Shown here piece by piece: positions 1 to 9,092 of a DNA stretch of 64,000 nucleotides. Source of the DNA: JAHFUI01 sp039931615 (lineage in GTDB: Bacteria > Acidobacteriota > Vicinamibacteria > Vicinamibacterales > CAVVIG01); the NCBI GenBank assembly GCA_039931615.1, contig JBDTRR010000007.1:1-64000 (forward strand). Reading direction: 5' to 3'. The translations under genes and the position numbers were made by a program. Within the stretch, counting starts at the first letter, position 1; the number at the start of each line of letters is the position of its first letter. A model generated the notes under the pieces. It had not been told where the DNA came from and searched no databases. It saw only the letters and a list, made by a program, of their open reading frames with translations.

Positions 1-110
1 GGACGGCCAAGGACCAGGGACGGCCAAGGACCAGGGACGGCCAAGGACCAGGGACGGCCAAGGACCAAGGACGGACCAGGCACCAGGAACCAAGGACCAA
101 GGACCAAATT
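1..110. repeat. GGACCAA-type tandem repeat array (array 1)
   Basis: About four copies of a 17-bp unit (GGACGGCCAAGGACCAG) fill positions 1-68 and then decay into simple GGACCAA heptamers up to about 107. The array is cut by the window edge. The orientation on the plus strand is GGACCAA; array 2 after the next gene is in the opposite orientation, so the two bracket the VOC gene as an inverted pair. No coding potential is claimed. Confidence 0.85.
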
Positions 111-185
111 TGTCTGGAAATTGCTTCCACATTTTCCCCTTCGTGAGACACAATTCCCTGACATCGTCATCCATGAGGTCGCATC

Positions 186-1232
186 GTGATTGAAATGACT
201 CGCCGGGAACTTCTGCTCGCATTTCCAGCGCTGGCGCTGGCACGACGCGGCCTCGCTCAAGCGGGGGCGCCGGCAGTCCGGGTCAGGGCGTTGAACCACT
301 TCACGCTGGCGGTGTCCGACGTCAACCGGTCGCGCGACTTCTACCAGGGCCTGTTCGGCATGGCGGTTCAGGCGCGGCGGGGCTCGACGGTGCTGCTCCG
401 GATGGGCAACGGCCCGCAGTTCCTGGCGCTGACCCCGGCCGAGTCGAACCCGCCGAGCATCGTGCCGACCGTTGGCGTCAGCGTCGAGAACTTCAACGCC
501 GACGCGATCATCGACGCGCTGGCGTCGCGCGGCATCAAGAAAGCCGCGCCGGGTGATCCCGGCTTGAGCGGCGGCCCGATGAAGGTCCGCCTGAGCAAGC
601 GCGGTGCCTACAATGGGGGCGCAGCCGACGGCACCTCCGAGCTCTACGTGGGCGATCCTGACGGCCTCGTGATCCAGCTGCAGGATACGAAATACTGCGG
701 CGGCGCCGGTGCGCTCGGCGACGTCTGTTCGAATCCCGAGCCGGCGCCGAAGATCGGCCTGCTCGCCGTCAAGGATCTGAGTCACTTCACCATCAACGTC
801 TCCGACGGCGCCCGTTCCAACGCCTTTTATCAGGACGTGTTCGGGCTGCCGATTCGATCGCGTCAGGGTGCCGCGCTCGGCCTCGGCGTCGGACCGGGCG
901 TGATGTTCCTGATGTTCGCCGGCGGTCGCGGCCGCGGGACCGCCGCGCCTCGTCCGGCCAGCATCAACCACGTCAGCATGAACATGGAGAAGTTCAATCC
1001 AGACGAGGTGCTGAAGACCCTGGCCGGATATGGCATCACCGCGAGAGGCGACGCCACCGGGCCGGTCGGGCCGATGAAGTCGTACATCAGCCTGCGGATG
1101 GAAAATCGCGGCGGCGCGCCGGGGGGCACCCCCGAGCTCTACTTCACCGATCCGGACGGGCTGCTGATGCAGCTGCAGGATGTCAGCTATTGCGGCGGCG
1201 CCGGTTTTCTCGGCAATGTTTGCGAGGCTTGA
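186..1232 (+). CDS. Exported two-domain VOC (glyoxalase/dioxygenase-fold) protein
   Basis: This 348-aa protein holds two vicinal-oxygen-chelate modules in tandem, about residues 35-168 and 197-335. Each starts with a HFT segment (His38, His200) and ends with an ELY..DPDG strand (Glu152, Glu317), the usual positions of the metal-binding His and Glu. Both modules close with a YCGGAG..G.VC motif, so they look like an internal duplication. The N-terminus has a twin-arginine stretch (TRRELLLAF) and a hydrophobic segment, suggesting Tat export. A GTG start at 186 has GAGG 7 nt upstream; an ATG at 195 is the alternative. VOC proteins include lyases, dioxygenases and resistance proteins, so the substrate is unknown. 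The gene stands alone between two opposed repeat arrays. Confidence 0.85.
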   Translation: MIEMTRRELLLAFPALALARRGLAQAGAPAVRVRALNHFTLAVSDVNRSRDFYQGLFGMAVQARRGSTVLLRMGNGPQFLALTPAESNPPSIVPTVGVSVENFNADAIIDALASRGIKKAAPGDPGLSGGPMKVRLSKRGAYNGGAADGTSELYVGDPDGLVIQLQDTKYCGGAGALGDVCSNPEPAPKIGLLAVKDLSHFTINVSDGARSNAFYQDVFGLPIRSRQGAALGLGVGPGVMFLMFAGGRGRGTAAPRPASINHVSMNMEKFNPDEVLKTLAGYGITARGDATGPVGPMKSYISLRMENRGGAPGGTPELYFTDPDGLLMQLQDVSYCGGAGFLGNVCEA

Positions 1233-1235
1233 GGG

Positions 1236-1392
1236 GTCCTTGGTGCTTCGTTCCTAGTCCTTCGTCCGCCCTTGGTCCTTCGTCCGTCCCTGGTCCCTTG
1301 GTCCTTCGTCCGCCCCTGGTCCCTTGGTCCTTCGTCCGCCCCTGGTCCTTCGTCCGCCCCTGGTCCTTCGTCCGTCCCTGGTCCTTGGTGCG
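1236..1392. repeat. Heptamer/18-mer repeat array (array 2)
   Basis: Roughly eight degenerate copies of an 18-bp unit close to GGTCCTTCGTCCGCCCCT. The core GGTCCTT is the reverse complement of the heptamer in array 1, so this array is inverted relative to positions 1-110. Open frames through it are repeat-driven and are not treated as genes. Confidence 0.85.
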
Positions 1393-1416
1393 TCCATCGC
1401 ACGCCTCTGCCAGAAC

Positions 1417-1437
1417 CGCGTTGTAACGCGTTATAAT
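1417..1437 (+). promoter_or_regulatory. Probable promoter with operator-like palindrome
   Basis: A perfect TATAAT at 1432-1437 lies 61 nt before the ABC-F start. An inverted repeat, CGCGTT-GT-AACGCG at 1417-1430, ends one base before it and would fill the spacer, a place where a repressor could act. No good -35 was found. The assignment to the ABC-F gene is positional. Confidence 0.5.
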
Positions 1438-1498
1438 ACGGGATTCTGGCCGCCCCTATCTCTTGAGCAGCTGACATTTCCCGGCCAGACCCATCCAT

Positions 1499-3097
<1,599 letters not shown>

Positions 3098-3220
3098 TCT
3101 GATCTGGCGGGTGGCGCGACGATCGCGACGACGGCCTGCCTCTCCACATCAGGTGGGCGCCGGCGGATCTCCGGCGCCGCTGCCAACGTCAGACTCCGGG
3201 ATGCGTTACGATCCCCTGAA

Positions 3221-4873
3221 GTGAGCTTGTCCTCCGATTCTTCTTCCGTCGAGTCTCCCCAGGCCACCGACACCGCCGCGGCGTCGGATCTCGACCGCGA
3301 AGTCTCGCGCCGCCGCACCTTCGCGATCATCTCGCACCCCGACGCCGGCAAGACGACGCTGACCGAGAAGCTGCTGCTCTACGCCGGGGCGATCGAGCTC
3401 GCCGGCGCGGTGCGCGGGCGGCAGAACCGGCGCAAGGCGACCTCGGACTGGATGGCGCTCGAGCAGGAGCGCGGCATCTCGATCACCGCCGCGGCGCTCG
3501 AATTCGAGCTCGAGGGGCGCCGCATGGCGCTGCTCGACACGCCCGGCCACCGCGATTTCAGCGAGGACACCTACCGCGCCCTGATCGCCGCCGACAGCGT
3601 GGTGATGGTGATCGACGCGGCGAACGGCGTCGAGGGTCAGACGCGCAAGCTGTTCGAGGTCTGCCGGCGCCACCGCCTGCCGATCCTGACGTTCATCAAC
3701 AAGTTCGATCGGCCGTCGAAAGATCCGATGGAGCTGCTCGACGATCTCGAGCGCACGCTCGGCATCGCCGCCGCGCCGGTCAACTGGCCGGTCGGCAACG
3801 CCGAGGCGTTTCGCGGCGTCTACGACATGCAGCAGCAGACGCTGATGCTCTACGAGCGCGAGTCGCAGGGACAGTATCGGGCGCCGCTGGACATGTCCGG
3901 GCTCGACGACCCGGAAGCCCGGGCGGTGATTGGGGAAAGCGCCTACGCCCATTTCCGCGAGTCGCTCGACGTGATCAGCGTCGCCGGCACCGCCTTCGAT
4001 GTGCCGGCCTACCGCGCCGGGCGGCAGACCCCGGTGTTCTTCGGCAGCGCGTTGACCAACTTCGGCCTCGAGCCGTTCCTCCGGGCGCTGGTCGAGCTGG
4101 CGCCGTCTCCCCCATCCCGGCTGGCCGATACGGGCATCGTCAGCCCGACCGACGAACGTTTCACCGGCTTCGTCTTCAAGATCCAGGCGAACATGGATCC
4201 GCGGCATCGCGACCGGGTCGCCTTCGTCCGGGTCTGTTCCGGCCGGTTCGAAAAGGATATGACGCTGTTCAATGCGCGGGTCGGCAAGCCGCTGCGCGCG
4301 TCGCGCGCCTACCGCTTCTTCGGCCGCGATCGCGAGACGATCAGCGTCGCCTACGCCGGCGATATTCTCGGCCTGGTCAATCCGGGACAGTTCACCATCG
4401 GCGACACCCTCCACACCGGCGAGCCGCTGCGGTTTCTCGATATCCCGCGCTTTCCGGCCGAGCACTTCGGCCGCGTCCGGCTGCAGGACACCCGCTTCAA
4501 ACAGTTCGACGAAGGACTGCGGCAGCTCGAAGAAGAAGGGCTGATGCAGCTGTTCTACGCCACCCACGGCCGCCGCGAACCGATCATCGGCGTCGTCGGC
4601 GCCCTGCAGTTCGACGTCATGACCAGCCGCCTGCGCACCGAGTACGGCGTCGACGTGCGCGTCGAGCCGACCACCTACACCAGCGCGCGCTGGCTGGCCG
4701 ATCCGGCGCGGCCGCTGCCGCCGCTCGGCGGACAGACCACGGCGGCGGTCGACCGGCAGGAGCGCCGCGTGCTGCTGTTCACGTCGGAGTGGGAGCTCCA
4801 GTACTTCGAGCGGCAGCATCCCGACGTCGTCCTGCTCGCCGAGTCGCCGGTCACGGCGCCCGCGACCCGCTGA
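3221..4873 (+). CDS. prfC: Peptide chain release factor 3 (GTPase)
   Basis: A 550-aa translational GTPase. The G-domain shows HPDAGKTT (39-46), DTPGH (106-110) and NKFD (160-163), followed by the domain II and C-terminal domain expected for RF3. RF3 recycles RF1/RF2 from the ribosome after peptide release. The usual RF3 signature is clear near the N-terminus (EVSRRRTFAIISHP). The start is GTG at 3221. It has no Shine-Dalgarno but a TACGAT hexamer at 3207-3212, 8 nt upstream, which fits leaderless initiation. The length is close to that of typical RF3 (about 530 aa) with a short extra Ser/Thr-rich N-terminal tail. Confidence 0.96.
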   Translation: MSLSSDSSSVESPQATDTAAASDLDREVSRRRTFAIISHPDAGKTTLTEKLLLYAGAIELAGAVRGRQNRRKATSDWMALEQERGISITAAALEFELEGRRMALLDTPGHRDFSEDTYRALIAADSVVMVIDAANGVEGQTRKLFEVCRRHRLPILTFINKFDRPSKDPMELLDDLERTLGIAAAPVNWPVGNAEAFRGVYDMQQQTLMLYERESQGQYRAPLDMSGLDDPEARAVIGESAYAHFRESLDVISVAGTAFDVPAYRAGRQTPVFFGSALTNFGLEPFLRALVELAPSPPSRLADTGIVSPTDERFTGFVFKIQANMDPRHRDRVAFVRVCSGRFEKDMTLFNARVGKPLRASRAYRFFGRDRETISVAYAGDILGLVNPGQFTIGDTLHTGEPLRFLDIPRFPAEHFGRVRLQDTRFKQFDEGLRQLEEEGLMQLFYATHGRREPIIGVVGALQFDVMTSRLRTEYGVDVRVEPTTYTSARWLADPARPLPPLGGQTTAAVDRQERRVLLFTSEWELQYFERQHPDVVLLAESPVTAPATR

Positions 4874-4928
4874 CCGGGCAGGCGCGAATCGCGACGCGCA
4901 TATACTCGAAGCGAGGTAGACCGCCCGC

Positions 4929-5654
4929 ATGGACCGATCGATTCTTTTCGTGTTCGCCCATCCCGACGACGAGAGCCATTGGAGCTCGGGCATCGCGCTG
5001 CGCTGCCACCACGAAGGGGTCCGGACCGCGCTGGTCACCGCGACGCTGGGCGGACGGGGTACCACGGGCGGTCTTTGTTCAATTGACGAGCTGCCGGGTG
5101 TCCGCGAGCAGGAGCTTCGCGAAGCGGCGCGAGTACTGCAATTCGATTCGCTGGAGATCCTGCCCTACCAGGACAAGGAACTGCCCAACGCCCCGCCCGA
5201 CGAGATCCGCCGCGCCCTGGTCACCATCATCAGACGTGAGCGGCCATCGATCGTCGTCACCTTCGATCCGGATGGCCTGACGATGCACCTGGACCACCTG
5301 GCGATCAGCCGGTTCACATCCGATGCCATCGCGGCCGCCGCCGATCCGCGTTGGTTTCCAGCGAGCGGGCCCGGCCATGCCGTGGCGCGGCTGCTGTGGA
5401 CGGCGCCGGTGATGCCGTGGGACGACGGCGATTTCGCGCCGCGGCCCGGGGTCGACTTTCTGGTTGATACCTCGGCCTGGTGGCGCCAGCGCGCGGAAGC
5501 GCTGTCAGCGCACCGGACTCAGCGGGCGACGCTGGACAAGCTGTACCTCAAGCAGGCGAACGTCGAACATCTGCTCAGCTTCGATGTCCTGCGTCAGGCC
5601 TGGGGCCCTCCGATCGAGCGGCGTCCGGCCGACGACGTCTTTGCGGGATTGTGA
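4929..5654 (+). CDS. PIG-L/LmbE family deacetylase
   Basis: A 241-aa protein with the family signature AHPDDE (His11, Asp13, Asp14) and a downstream HLDH (120-123), which together form the zinc site of PIG-L type N-acetylglucosamine-conjugate deacetylases. Relatives act on GlcNAc-inositol, bacillithiol or mycothiol precursors, or antibiotic intermediates; nothing here fixes the substrate. TATACT at 4901-4906 and GAGG near 4912 precede the ATG. The gene ends directly at a hairpin element (5656-5727). It follows prfC by 55 bp and may share its transcript. Confidence 0.9.
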   Translation: MDRSILFVFAHPDDESHWSSGIALRCHHEGVRTALVTATLGGRGTTGGLCSIDELPGVREQELREAARVLQFDSLEILPYQDKELPNAPPDEIRRALVTIIRRERPSIVVTFDPDGLTMHLDHLAISRFTSDAIAAAADPRWFPASGPGHAVARLLWTAPVMPWDDGDFAPRPGVDFLVDTSAWWRQRAEALSAHRTQRATLDKLYLKQANVEHLLSFDVLRQAWGPPIERRPADDVFAGL

Positions 5655-5655
5655 A

Positions 5656-5727
5656 ATGGGGGCCGTACCCCCTTTTTTCTGAGCCGAGCAAGAATGAACA
5701 GAGCAAGAAGCGGGGTACGGCCCATTT
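5656..5727. repeat. Inverted repeat with GGCCGTACCCC arms
   Basis: The left arm near 5656-5672 (AATGGGGGCCGTACCCCC) is matched in reverse by GGGGTACGGCCCATTT at 5712-5727, with about 40 bp between. The left arm alone is also palindromic (GGGGGCCGTACCCCC) and is followed by a run of T (5673-5678), so it can act as a rho-independent type terminator for the deacetylase gene. A shorter related GGGGCCGTACCC occurs near 39590. Confidence 0.65.
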
Positions 5728-5744
5728 TTCGAGGAGCGGCGATC

Positions 5745-6050
5745 ATGGCTGATGACAAACCGATCAAGTCCTCGCTCGAGCTGGCGATGGAGCGGCTGCG
5801 GAAGAGCGATGCCGACGCCGGCATCGAGTCGCGGCCGTTGACCGACGCGCAGAAGGCGGCGATCGCCGAAGTCCGCAATTTCTACGAAGCGAAGATCGCC
5901 GAGCAGCAGGTGCTGCATCACTCGCGGCTGAACGCGACGGCCGATCCGGCGCAGCGGACGACGATGGAGGAGGAGTATCGGCGCGACCGTGAGCGCTTTG
6001 CCTCCGAGCGGGACACGAAGGTCGAGAAGATCCGGAATCCCCGCCCGTAG
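5745..6050 (+). CDS. Small hydrophilic protein, unknown function
   Basis: A 101-aa, charged, mostly helical protein. The ATG at 5745 is preceded by GAGGAG (5731-5736), which decides this start over an upstream in-frame ATG at 5694 that lies inside the hairpin element. Residues 36-95 are rich in Lys, Glu, Arg and Ala with few turns and could form a coiled coil. No signal peptide or membrane segment is visible. I do not recognise a family. It lies 49 bp upstream of the CPXCG protein and probably shares a transcript with it. Confidence 0.7.
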   Translation: MADDKPIKSSLELAMERLRKSDADAGIESRPLTDAQKAAIAEVRNFYEAKIAEQQVLHHSRLNATADPAQRTTMEEEYRRDRERFASERDTKVEKIRNPRP

Positions 6051-6099
6051 GAGCAGGCCGCGGGCGATCGTCTGCTGCCGATCGCCGCCCCGACCGTCC

Positions 6100-6285
6100 A
6101 TGGAAGACACTTTTTTCGTGACCTGTCCGTACTGCGGCGAAGACGTCGAAATCTACGTCGAGCCCGAAGTGCGCGGCAGCTTCGTGCAGGATTGTGAAGT
6201 CTGTTGCAATCCGTGGCGCGTGCACGTGCGGCGCGAGGACGGCGAGCGCCAGCTCGACATCGGCCGGGCCGACGGATCCGAGTAG
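6100..6285 (+). CDS. CPXCG-motif cysteine-rich small protein
   Basis: A 61-aa protein with a CPYCG knuckle at residues 9-13 and a second pair CEVCC near 32-36, so four cysteines can hold one zinc ion. The pattern matches the small Cys_rich_CPXG family, found in many bacteria with no known function. The acidic middle separates the two knuckles. The ATG at 6100 is the only start that gives a compact domain. It lies close behind the 101-aa gene and ahead of the RNA-binding protein gene's promoter. Confidence 0.82.
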   Translation: MEDTFFVTCPYCGEDVEIYVEPEVRGSFVQDCEVCCNPWRVHVRREDGERQLDIGRADGSE

Positions 6286-6306
6286 ATCGTTGCCATTTGG
6301 TTTTCG

Positions 6307-6499
6307 TGCTATACTGCGCTCGCGGTGGAACTCTTCCCTGTGCTGTGCTGCCTTTCGAGCGTAACGAGCCTTTCCTGACTCGCTCCTCCACAAGTCCTGC
6401 TTAGCTACGAGGCGAAATCCATCCAGAGGTCCGTGTCGGACCGTCGGAGAATGGGCCGCACACGCGGCGATCGTCGCAGATGCGACAGAGGAGTCAGTG
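6307..6499 (+). promoter_or_regulatory. Extended -10 promoter and ~180-nt leader of the RRM gene
   Basis: TGCTATACT at 6307-6315 is an extended -10 element (TGn-TATACT). Transcription from about 6322 would give an untranslated leader near 178 nt, ending in AGAGGAG (6487-6493) before the ATG at 6500. Long structured leaders are typical of cold-shock and glycine-rich RNA-binding protein genes, so temperature or autoregulation is a reasonable inference. No known riboswitch was recognised. Confidence 0.55.
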
Positions 6500-6823
6500 A
6501 TGGGTCGTAAGCTTTATGTTGGAAATTTCCCCTATGAAGTCGGGGAAACCGAGCTCCAGGAGCTCTTCGCGCGCGCCGGAACGGTCGAGACCGTCAAGGT
6601 GATGCGCGACATGGCCACCGGACGTTCGCGCGGGTTCGCGTTCGTCGAGATGAGCACGGATGAGGAAGCGCAGAAGGCGATTGCCGATCTGAACGCCCAC
6701 GAAATGGGCGGGCGTGGTCTGACGGTCAACGAAGCGCGGCCCAAGCCGGCTTACTCGGGCGGCGGCGGCGGCGGTTATGGCGGCGGCGACTCAGGTCGCC
6801 GCAGGTCCGAACCGCGCTGGTAG
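6500..6823 (+). CDS. RRM-domain glycine-rich RNA-binding protein
   Basis: A 107-aa protein with one RNA-recognition motif. RNP2 is KLYVGNF (4-10) and RNP1 is RGFAFVEM (44-51). The aromatic residues Tyr6, Phe47 and Phe49 that stack on RNA are present. A short glycine-rich tail (about 87-98) and a basic end follow. Bacterial proteins of this kind bind single-stranded RNA and are often cold- or stress-induced. The ATG at 6500 has AGAGGAG 6 nt upstream; the adjoining GTG at 6497 is less well placed. It is the first gene of a cluster with a basic mini-protein and a cold-shock protein. Confidence 0.93.
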   Translation: MGRKLYVGNFPYEVGETELQELFARAGTVETVKVMRDMATGRSRGFAFVEMSTDEEAQKAIADLNAHEMGGRGLTVNEARPKPAYSGGGGGGYGGGDSGRRRSEPRW

Positions 6824-6953
6824 ACAGCGGTCGAGCTGGAGCGTGGGATCGGACGGTCGCTCCCACCTCCGGTCGAGCCACAGCGCCAGCCGGCTCCGGT
6901 CCGCCAGTAGTCAAGGGCAGATCCCGCTCCCGCAACGCGGGACGAAAGGCACC

Positions 6954-7097
6954 ATGTCGAGACGAAACGGCGACCGGGCACGATTTCAGAAGGAGCGGAA
7001 GCGGAAGATGCTTCGCCGCCAGCGCATCCAGGCGCTGGTCGGCAGGTTGCGTGACGGCAAACCGCCGGCACCGCCCCAGACCGATACCCGGTCGTAA
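6954..7097 (+). CDS. Tiny Arg/Lys-rich protein between RRM and cold-shock genes
   Basis: A 47-aa protein with roughly a third Arg or Lys in its first 35 residues and a short Pro-rich end. The ATG at 6954 is preceded by GAAAGG. No enzyme motif is seen. The composition and its place between an RRM gene and a cold-shock gene suggest RNA or ribosome binding; this is inference. It is easily missed because a longer frame (from 6777) runs through it. Confidence 0.68.
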   Translation: MSRRNGDRARFQKERKRKMLRRQRIQALVGRLRDGKPPAPPQTDTRS

Positions 7098-7130
7098 CGC
7101 GGTCGATTCGGCACAACGACGGAGATTCAA

Positions 7131-7337
7131 ATGCCCAGTATGAACGGAACGATCAAGCGGCTCGTGAGCGACAAGGGATTCGGATTCATCGCCGCCAGCG
7201 ATGGCAACGAGTACTTCTTTCACCAGTCCGCGTGCAGCCAGACGCCCTTCGACGAGTTGCGCGAAGGTCAGGCCGTGACCTTCGACAAGGGCCAGGGTCC
7301 CAAGGGCCCGCGTGGCGAAAACGTCAAACTCGCCTGA
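7131..7337 (+). CDS. Cold-shock domain protein (CspA family)
   Basis: A 68-aa single-domain OB-fold protein with RNP1 KGFGFI (15-20) and RNP2-like YFFHQSA (28-34). Cold-shock proteins melt RNA secondary structure and bind single-stranded nucleic acid. The length is typical. GGAG near 7119 precedes the ATG at 7131; a second ATG at 7140 would give a 65-aa form. The 33-bp spacing from the basic mini-protein supports a common transcript, and the following reading frame overlaps its end. Confidence 0.95.
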   Translation: MPSMNGTIKRLVSDKGFGFIAASDGNEYFFHQSACSQTPFDELREGQAVTFDKGQGPKGPRGENVKLA

Positions 7338-7581
7338 GACGGCGCGTACCTCTGTGCCCTACGGGGCGCCGATTACCAAAGACGATGTCGAGCGGATGAT
7401 CCGGAACGTCATCGTCGAGCGCGGGTTCGGATGCACACTGCTGGCGGTGTCCGAGGCCTCCACCGGATGGGACGTGACCGTGCGGGCGGGAACGGGCGCC
7501 CTGCTCCGGTTCTCGCTCTCTAGCCGTCGGGCGATCGCCGCACGGGCGGCGATCGAAGAAGCACTCGAAGCCGGGCTCTAA
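7312..7581 (+). CDS. Small unknown protein overlapping the cold-shock gene
   Basis: An 89-aa frame opening with GTG at 7312, 26 nt inside the end of the cold-shock gene; a second GTG at 7354 would avoid the overlap. The region from residue 21 onward looks like a compact alpha-beta domain (a helix, then strands ending in LLRFSLSSRR, then a helix). No family is recognised. If translated from 7312, translation would be coupled to the cold-shock gene. Start choice and reality are both moderately uncertain. Confidence 0.5.
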   Translation: MAKTSNSPETARTSVPYGAPITKDDVERMIRNVIVERGFGCTLLAVSEASTGWDVTVRAGTGALLRFSLSSRRAIAARAAIEEALEAGL

Positions 7582-7954
7582 GCGGGCTCGACGCGAGCCG
7601 GCGGCCGTTGCTCAGGCCGGTGTGGTGGTGATAGCCGCCCGCCGACACGGACAGCCGGATTCGCATTCGCTGCAGCCCTGGGTCCCAGGATTCCGACGTC
7701 CAACGCCTCGGCCGTGGGCAGATGTGCCACGTGCAAATGCACGTGCCCCGCGTCGTCTCGCGCGACAGGCCTGGTCCCAACCGCTTCCTCCCCTAAAGCA
7801 ATCCGACCTCGGGCTGCATCCGCCCTCCCGTCTTCCGCGTCCTCTTGCGGGGTCGGCGGCCTCCGCGTCCTCGTGCGGTTCGGACTCGACGTATCATTGA
7901 TCCAGTGCCCTCGACTTCCCGATCCCACCTCGTCCACAGTTCGCATTCCACGTA
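7582..7954. other. 373-bp gap without a supported gene
   Basis: A hairpin, GGCTCG-ACG-CGAGCC at 7585-7599, follows the previous stop by 3 nt and may end the RRM/cold-shock transcript, though no T-run follows. A 16-bp imperfect direct repeat (CCGCGTCCTC then TTGCGG or GTGCGG) lies near 7837 and 7867. Open frames on both strands here show low-complexity, arginine/proline-rich translations and were not accepted. Confidence 0.45.
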
Positions 7955-8221
7955 ATGACGTGCGCCCCGATCAAACGCATGCTCAAGATCGTTGCTGGCT
8001 TCGCGCTGCTGCCGATCGGCGTCGTGATGCTCCCGCTGCCCGGGCCGGGCTGGCTGGTGATTTTCATGGCCCTGGCGATCCTGGCCGGCGAGTACGTCTG
8101 GGCGCAAACCCTGATGGACCGGCTGAAGCAGTTCGTAGTCCGGCTGGATCCGAGGAAGCGAAGCCGTAGTACGCCTCACCCGGCGGATTCGACCAGCACA
8201 CCCCCCGCCGCAACGCCCTGA
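7955..8221 (+). CDS. PGPGW-motif small membrane protein
   Basis: An 88-aa protein with one hairpin-like hydrophobic region (about 10-50) containing PGPGW at residues 29-33, the signature of a family of small putative transmembrane proteins with unknown function. Two short membrane segments, before and after the motif, are likely. The C-terminal 25 residues are basic then Pro/Ser/Thr-rich and probably cytoplasmic. The ATG at 7955 gives the expected family N-terminus; no good Shine-Dalgarno is seen. Confidence 0.85.
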   Translation: MTCAPIKRMLKIVAGFALLPIGVVMLPLPGPGWLVIFMALAILAGEYVWAQTLMDRLKQFVVRLDPRKRSRSTPHPADSTSTPPAATP

Positions 8222-8247
8222 ACGCCTGCCGCGCCCGTGCGCGTGGG

Positions 8248-8994
8248 TCATCGCAGCTCCCCTGGTTCAGCGCGGAACGTGACGACCAGTACATCCCGGG
8301 CCGCGGGCAGCGACGGGTCGAGCGCCTGCACCGGCGTCACCCCGTGATGGACACGCGTGTCGTCGAGCAGCGCGGCGTCGAGCGGATCGGTCAAGGTGAA
8401 CCCGCCGAGCAGCTGACCGTCCAGGCCGTGAATCGCGGTCGTGCCGCTCGCGATGTTGCGGCGGCGGACCAGCAGCACGAGCACGAAGTCGACGCCGTCG
8501 CGGTGCAGGCCTTCCGGGGTCGGCTGCCCGGCCGCGTCCGGACCCGCCTCGATGCGGAACTGATGGACCTCGATCCGCCAGGCGCGCGTCGACGTCGCCA
8601 GGGCGCCGACGAATGATCGGAAGAACGCGAGAATCGTCCGCATCGTCTCGCCGTCGCCGACCTCCGGCGCGATCGGTGTGTACCAGCGGGCGATGCCGCC
8701 GTTCAGCGGGTTGTAGTCGAGCGCCTGATAGTGCGGCTGATGGGACGCGCGGTCGATCGGGCCGGTGACGGCGGCGGTATAGACGGCGTGGCGGCGGCGG
8801 CGATAGCGTCCGCCGTCAGCCATGTAGGTATCGACCTCCAGATCGCTCCAACTCGCCGCGAACGCCTCCCAGTCCGACAGCCGCCCGTGCGGCGCCAGAA
8901 TCTCGCGCATCGCGTCGCCGTGTGCGAACGCAAAACCGCTCCGGGCCACCGCCGCCTGCAGCGAGGAGCGCGTCGTGCAGGTGTCACCGATCAT
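8248..8994 (-). CDS. 2-oxoglutarate/Fe(II) dioxygenase, free amino-acid hydroxylase type
   Basis: A 248-aa protein of the 2OG-Fe oxygenase group that contains isoleucine and other free amino-acid hydroxylases. The iron facial triad is visible as His164-x-Asp166 in GLHRDGVD and a distal His216 or His217 in RVHHGVTP. The gene is divergent from the VWA gene. TAATAT on the minus strand (9002-9007) ends 7 nt before the ATG, so a leaderless transcript is likely. The substrate cannot be told from sequence. Confidence 0.86.
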   Translation of the reverse strand: MIGDTCTTRSSLQAAVARSGFAFAHGDAMREILAPHGRLSDWEAFAASWSDLEVDTYMADGGRYRRRRHAVYTAAVTGPIDRASHQPHYQALDYNPLNGGIARWYTPIAPEVGDGETMRTILAFFRSFVGALATSTRAWRIEVHQFRIEAGPDAAGQPTPEGLHRDGVDFVLVLLVRRRNIASGTTAIHGLDGQLLGGFTLTDPLDAALLDDTRVHHGVTPVQALDPSLPAARDVLVVTFRAEPGELR

Positions 8995-9001
8995 TCACCC
9001 G

Positions 9002-9087
9002 ATATTACAGCCTGTGGCAACCGGCGAACCCGCCGGCGCGGTTTCGTCTTTTTAGGCCTTCGCGATCTCGTCGGGCGTGGCTACGAT
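9002..9087. promoter_or_regulatory. Divergent leaderless-type -10 pair
   Basis: TAATAT on the minus strand (9002-9007) sits 7 nt from the dioxygenase ATG, and TACGAT on the plus strand (9082-9087) sits 5 nt from the VWA gene's GTG at 9093. Between them is a hairpin, CCGGCG-AACC-CGCCGG at 9021-9036, followed by a T-run at 9049-9053. No -35 boxes or Shine-Dalgarno sequences are evident. Confidence 0.5.
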
Positions 9088-9092
9088 AACGT

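Noticed and set aside
1..1392. CRISPR array among the regular repeats at the left edge
   Set aside because: Units are 17-18 bp without unique spacers, and no cas gene is near; these are simple tandem repeats.
1187..1498. A minus-strand frame with repeated GPGADE-like residues
   Set aside because: It is just the translation of the tandem repeat array and has no non-repeat part.
7578..7946. A 122-aa minus-strand frame in the gap before the PGPGW gene
   Set aside because: No domain, no start context, and composition like the opposite shadow frames; not supported.
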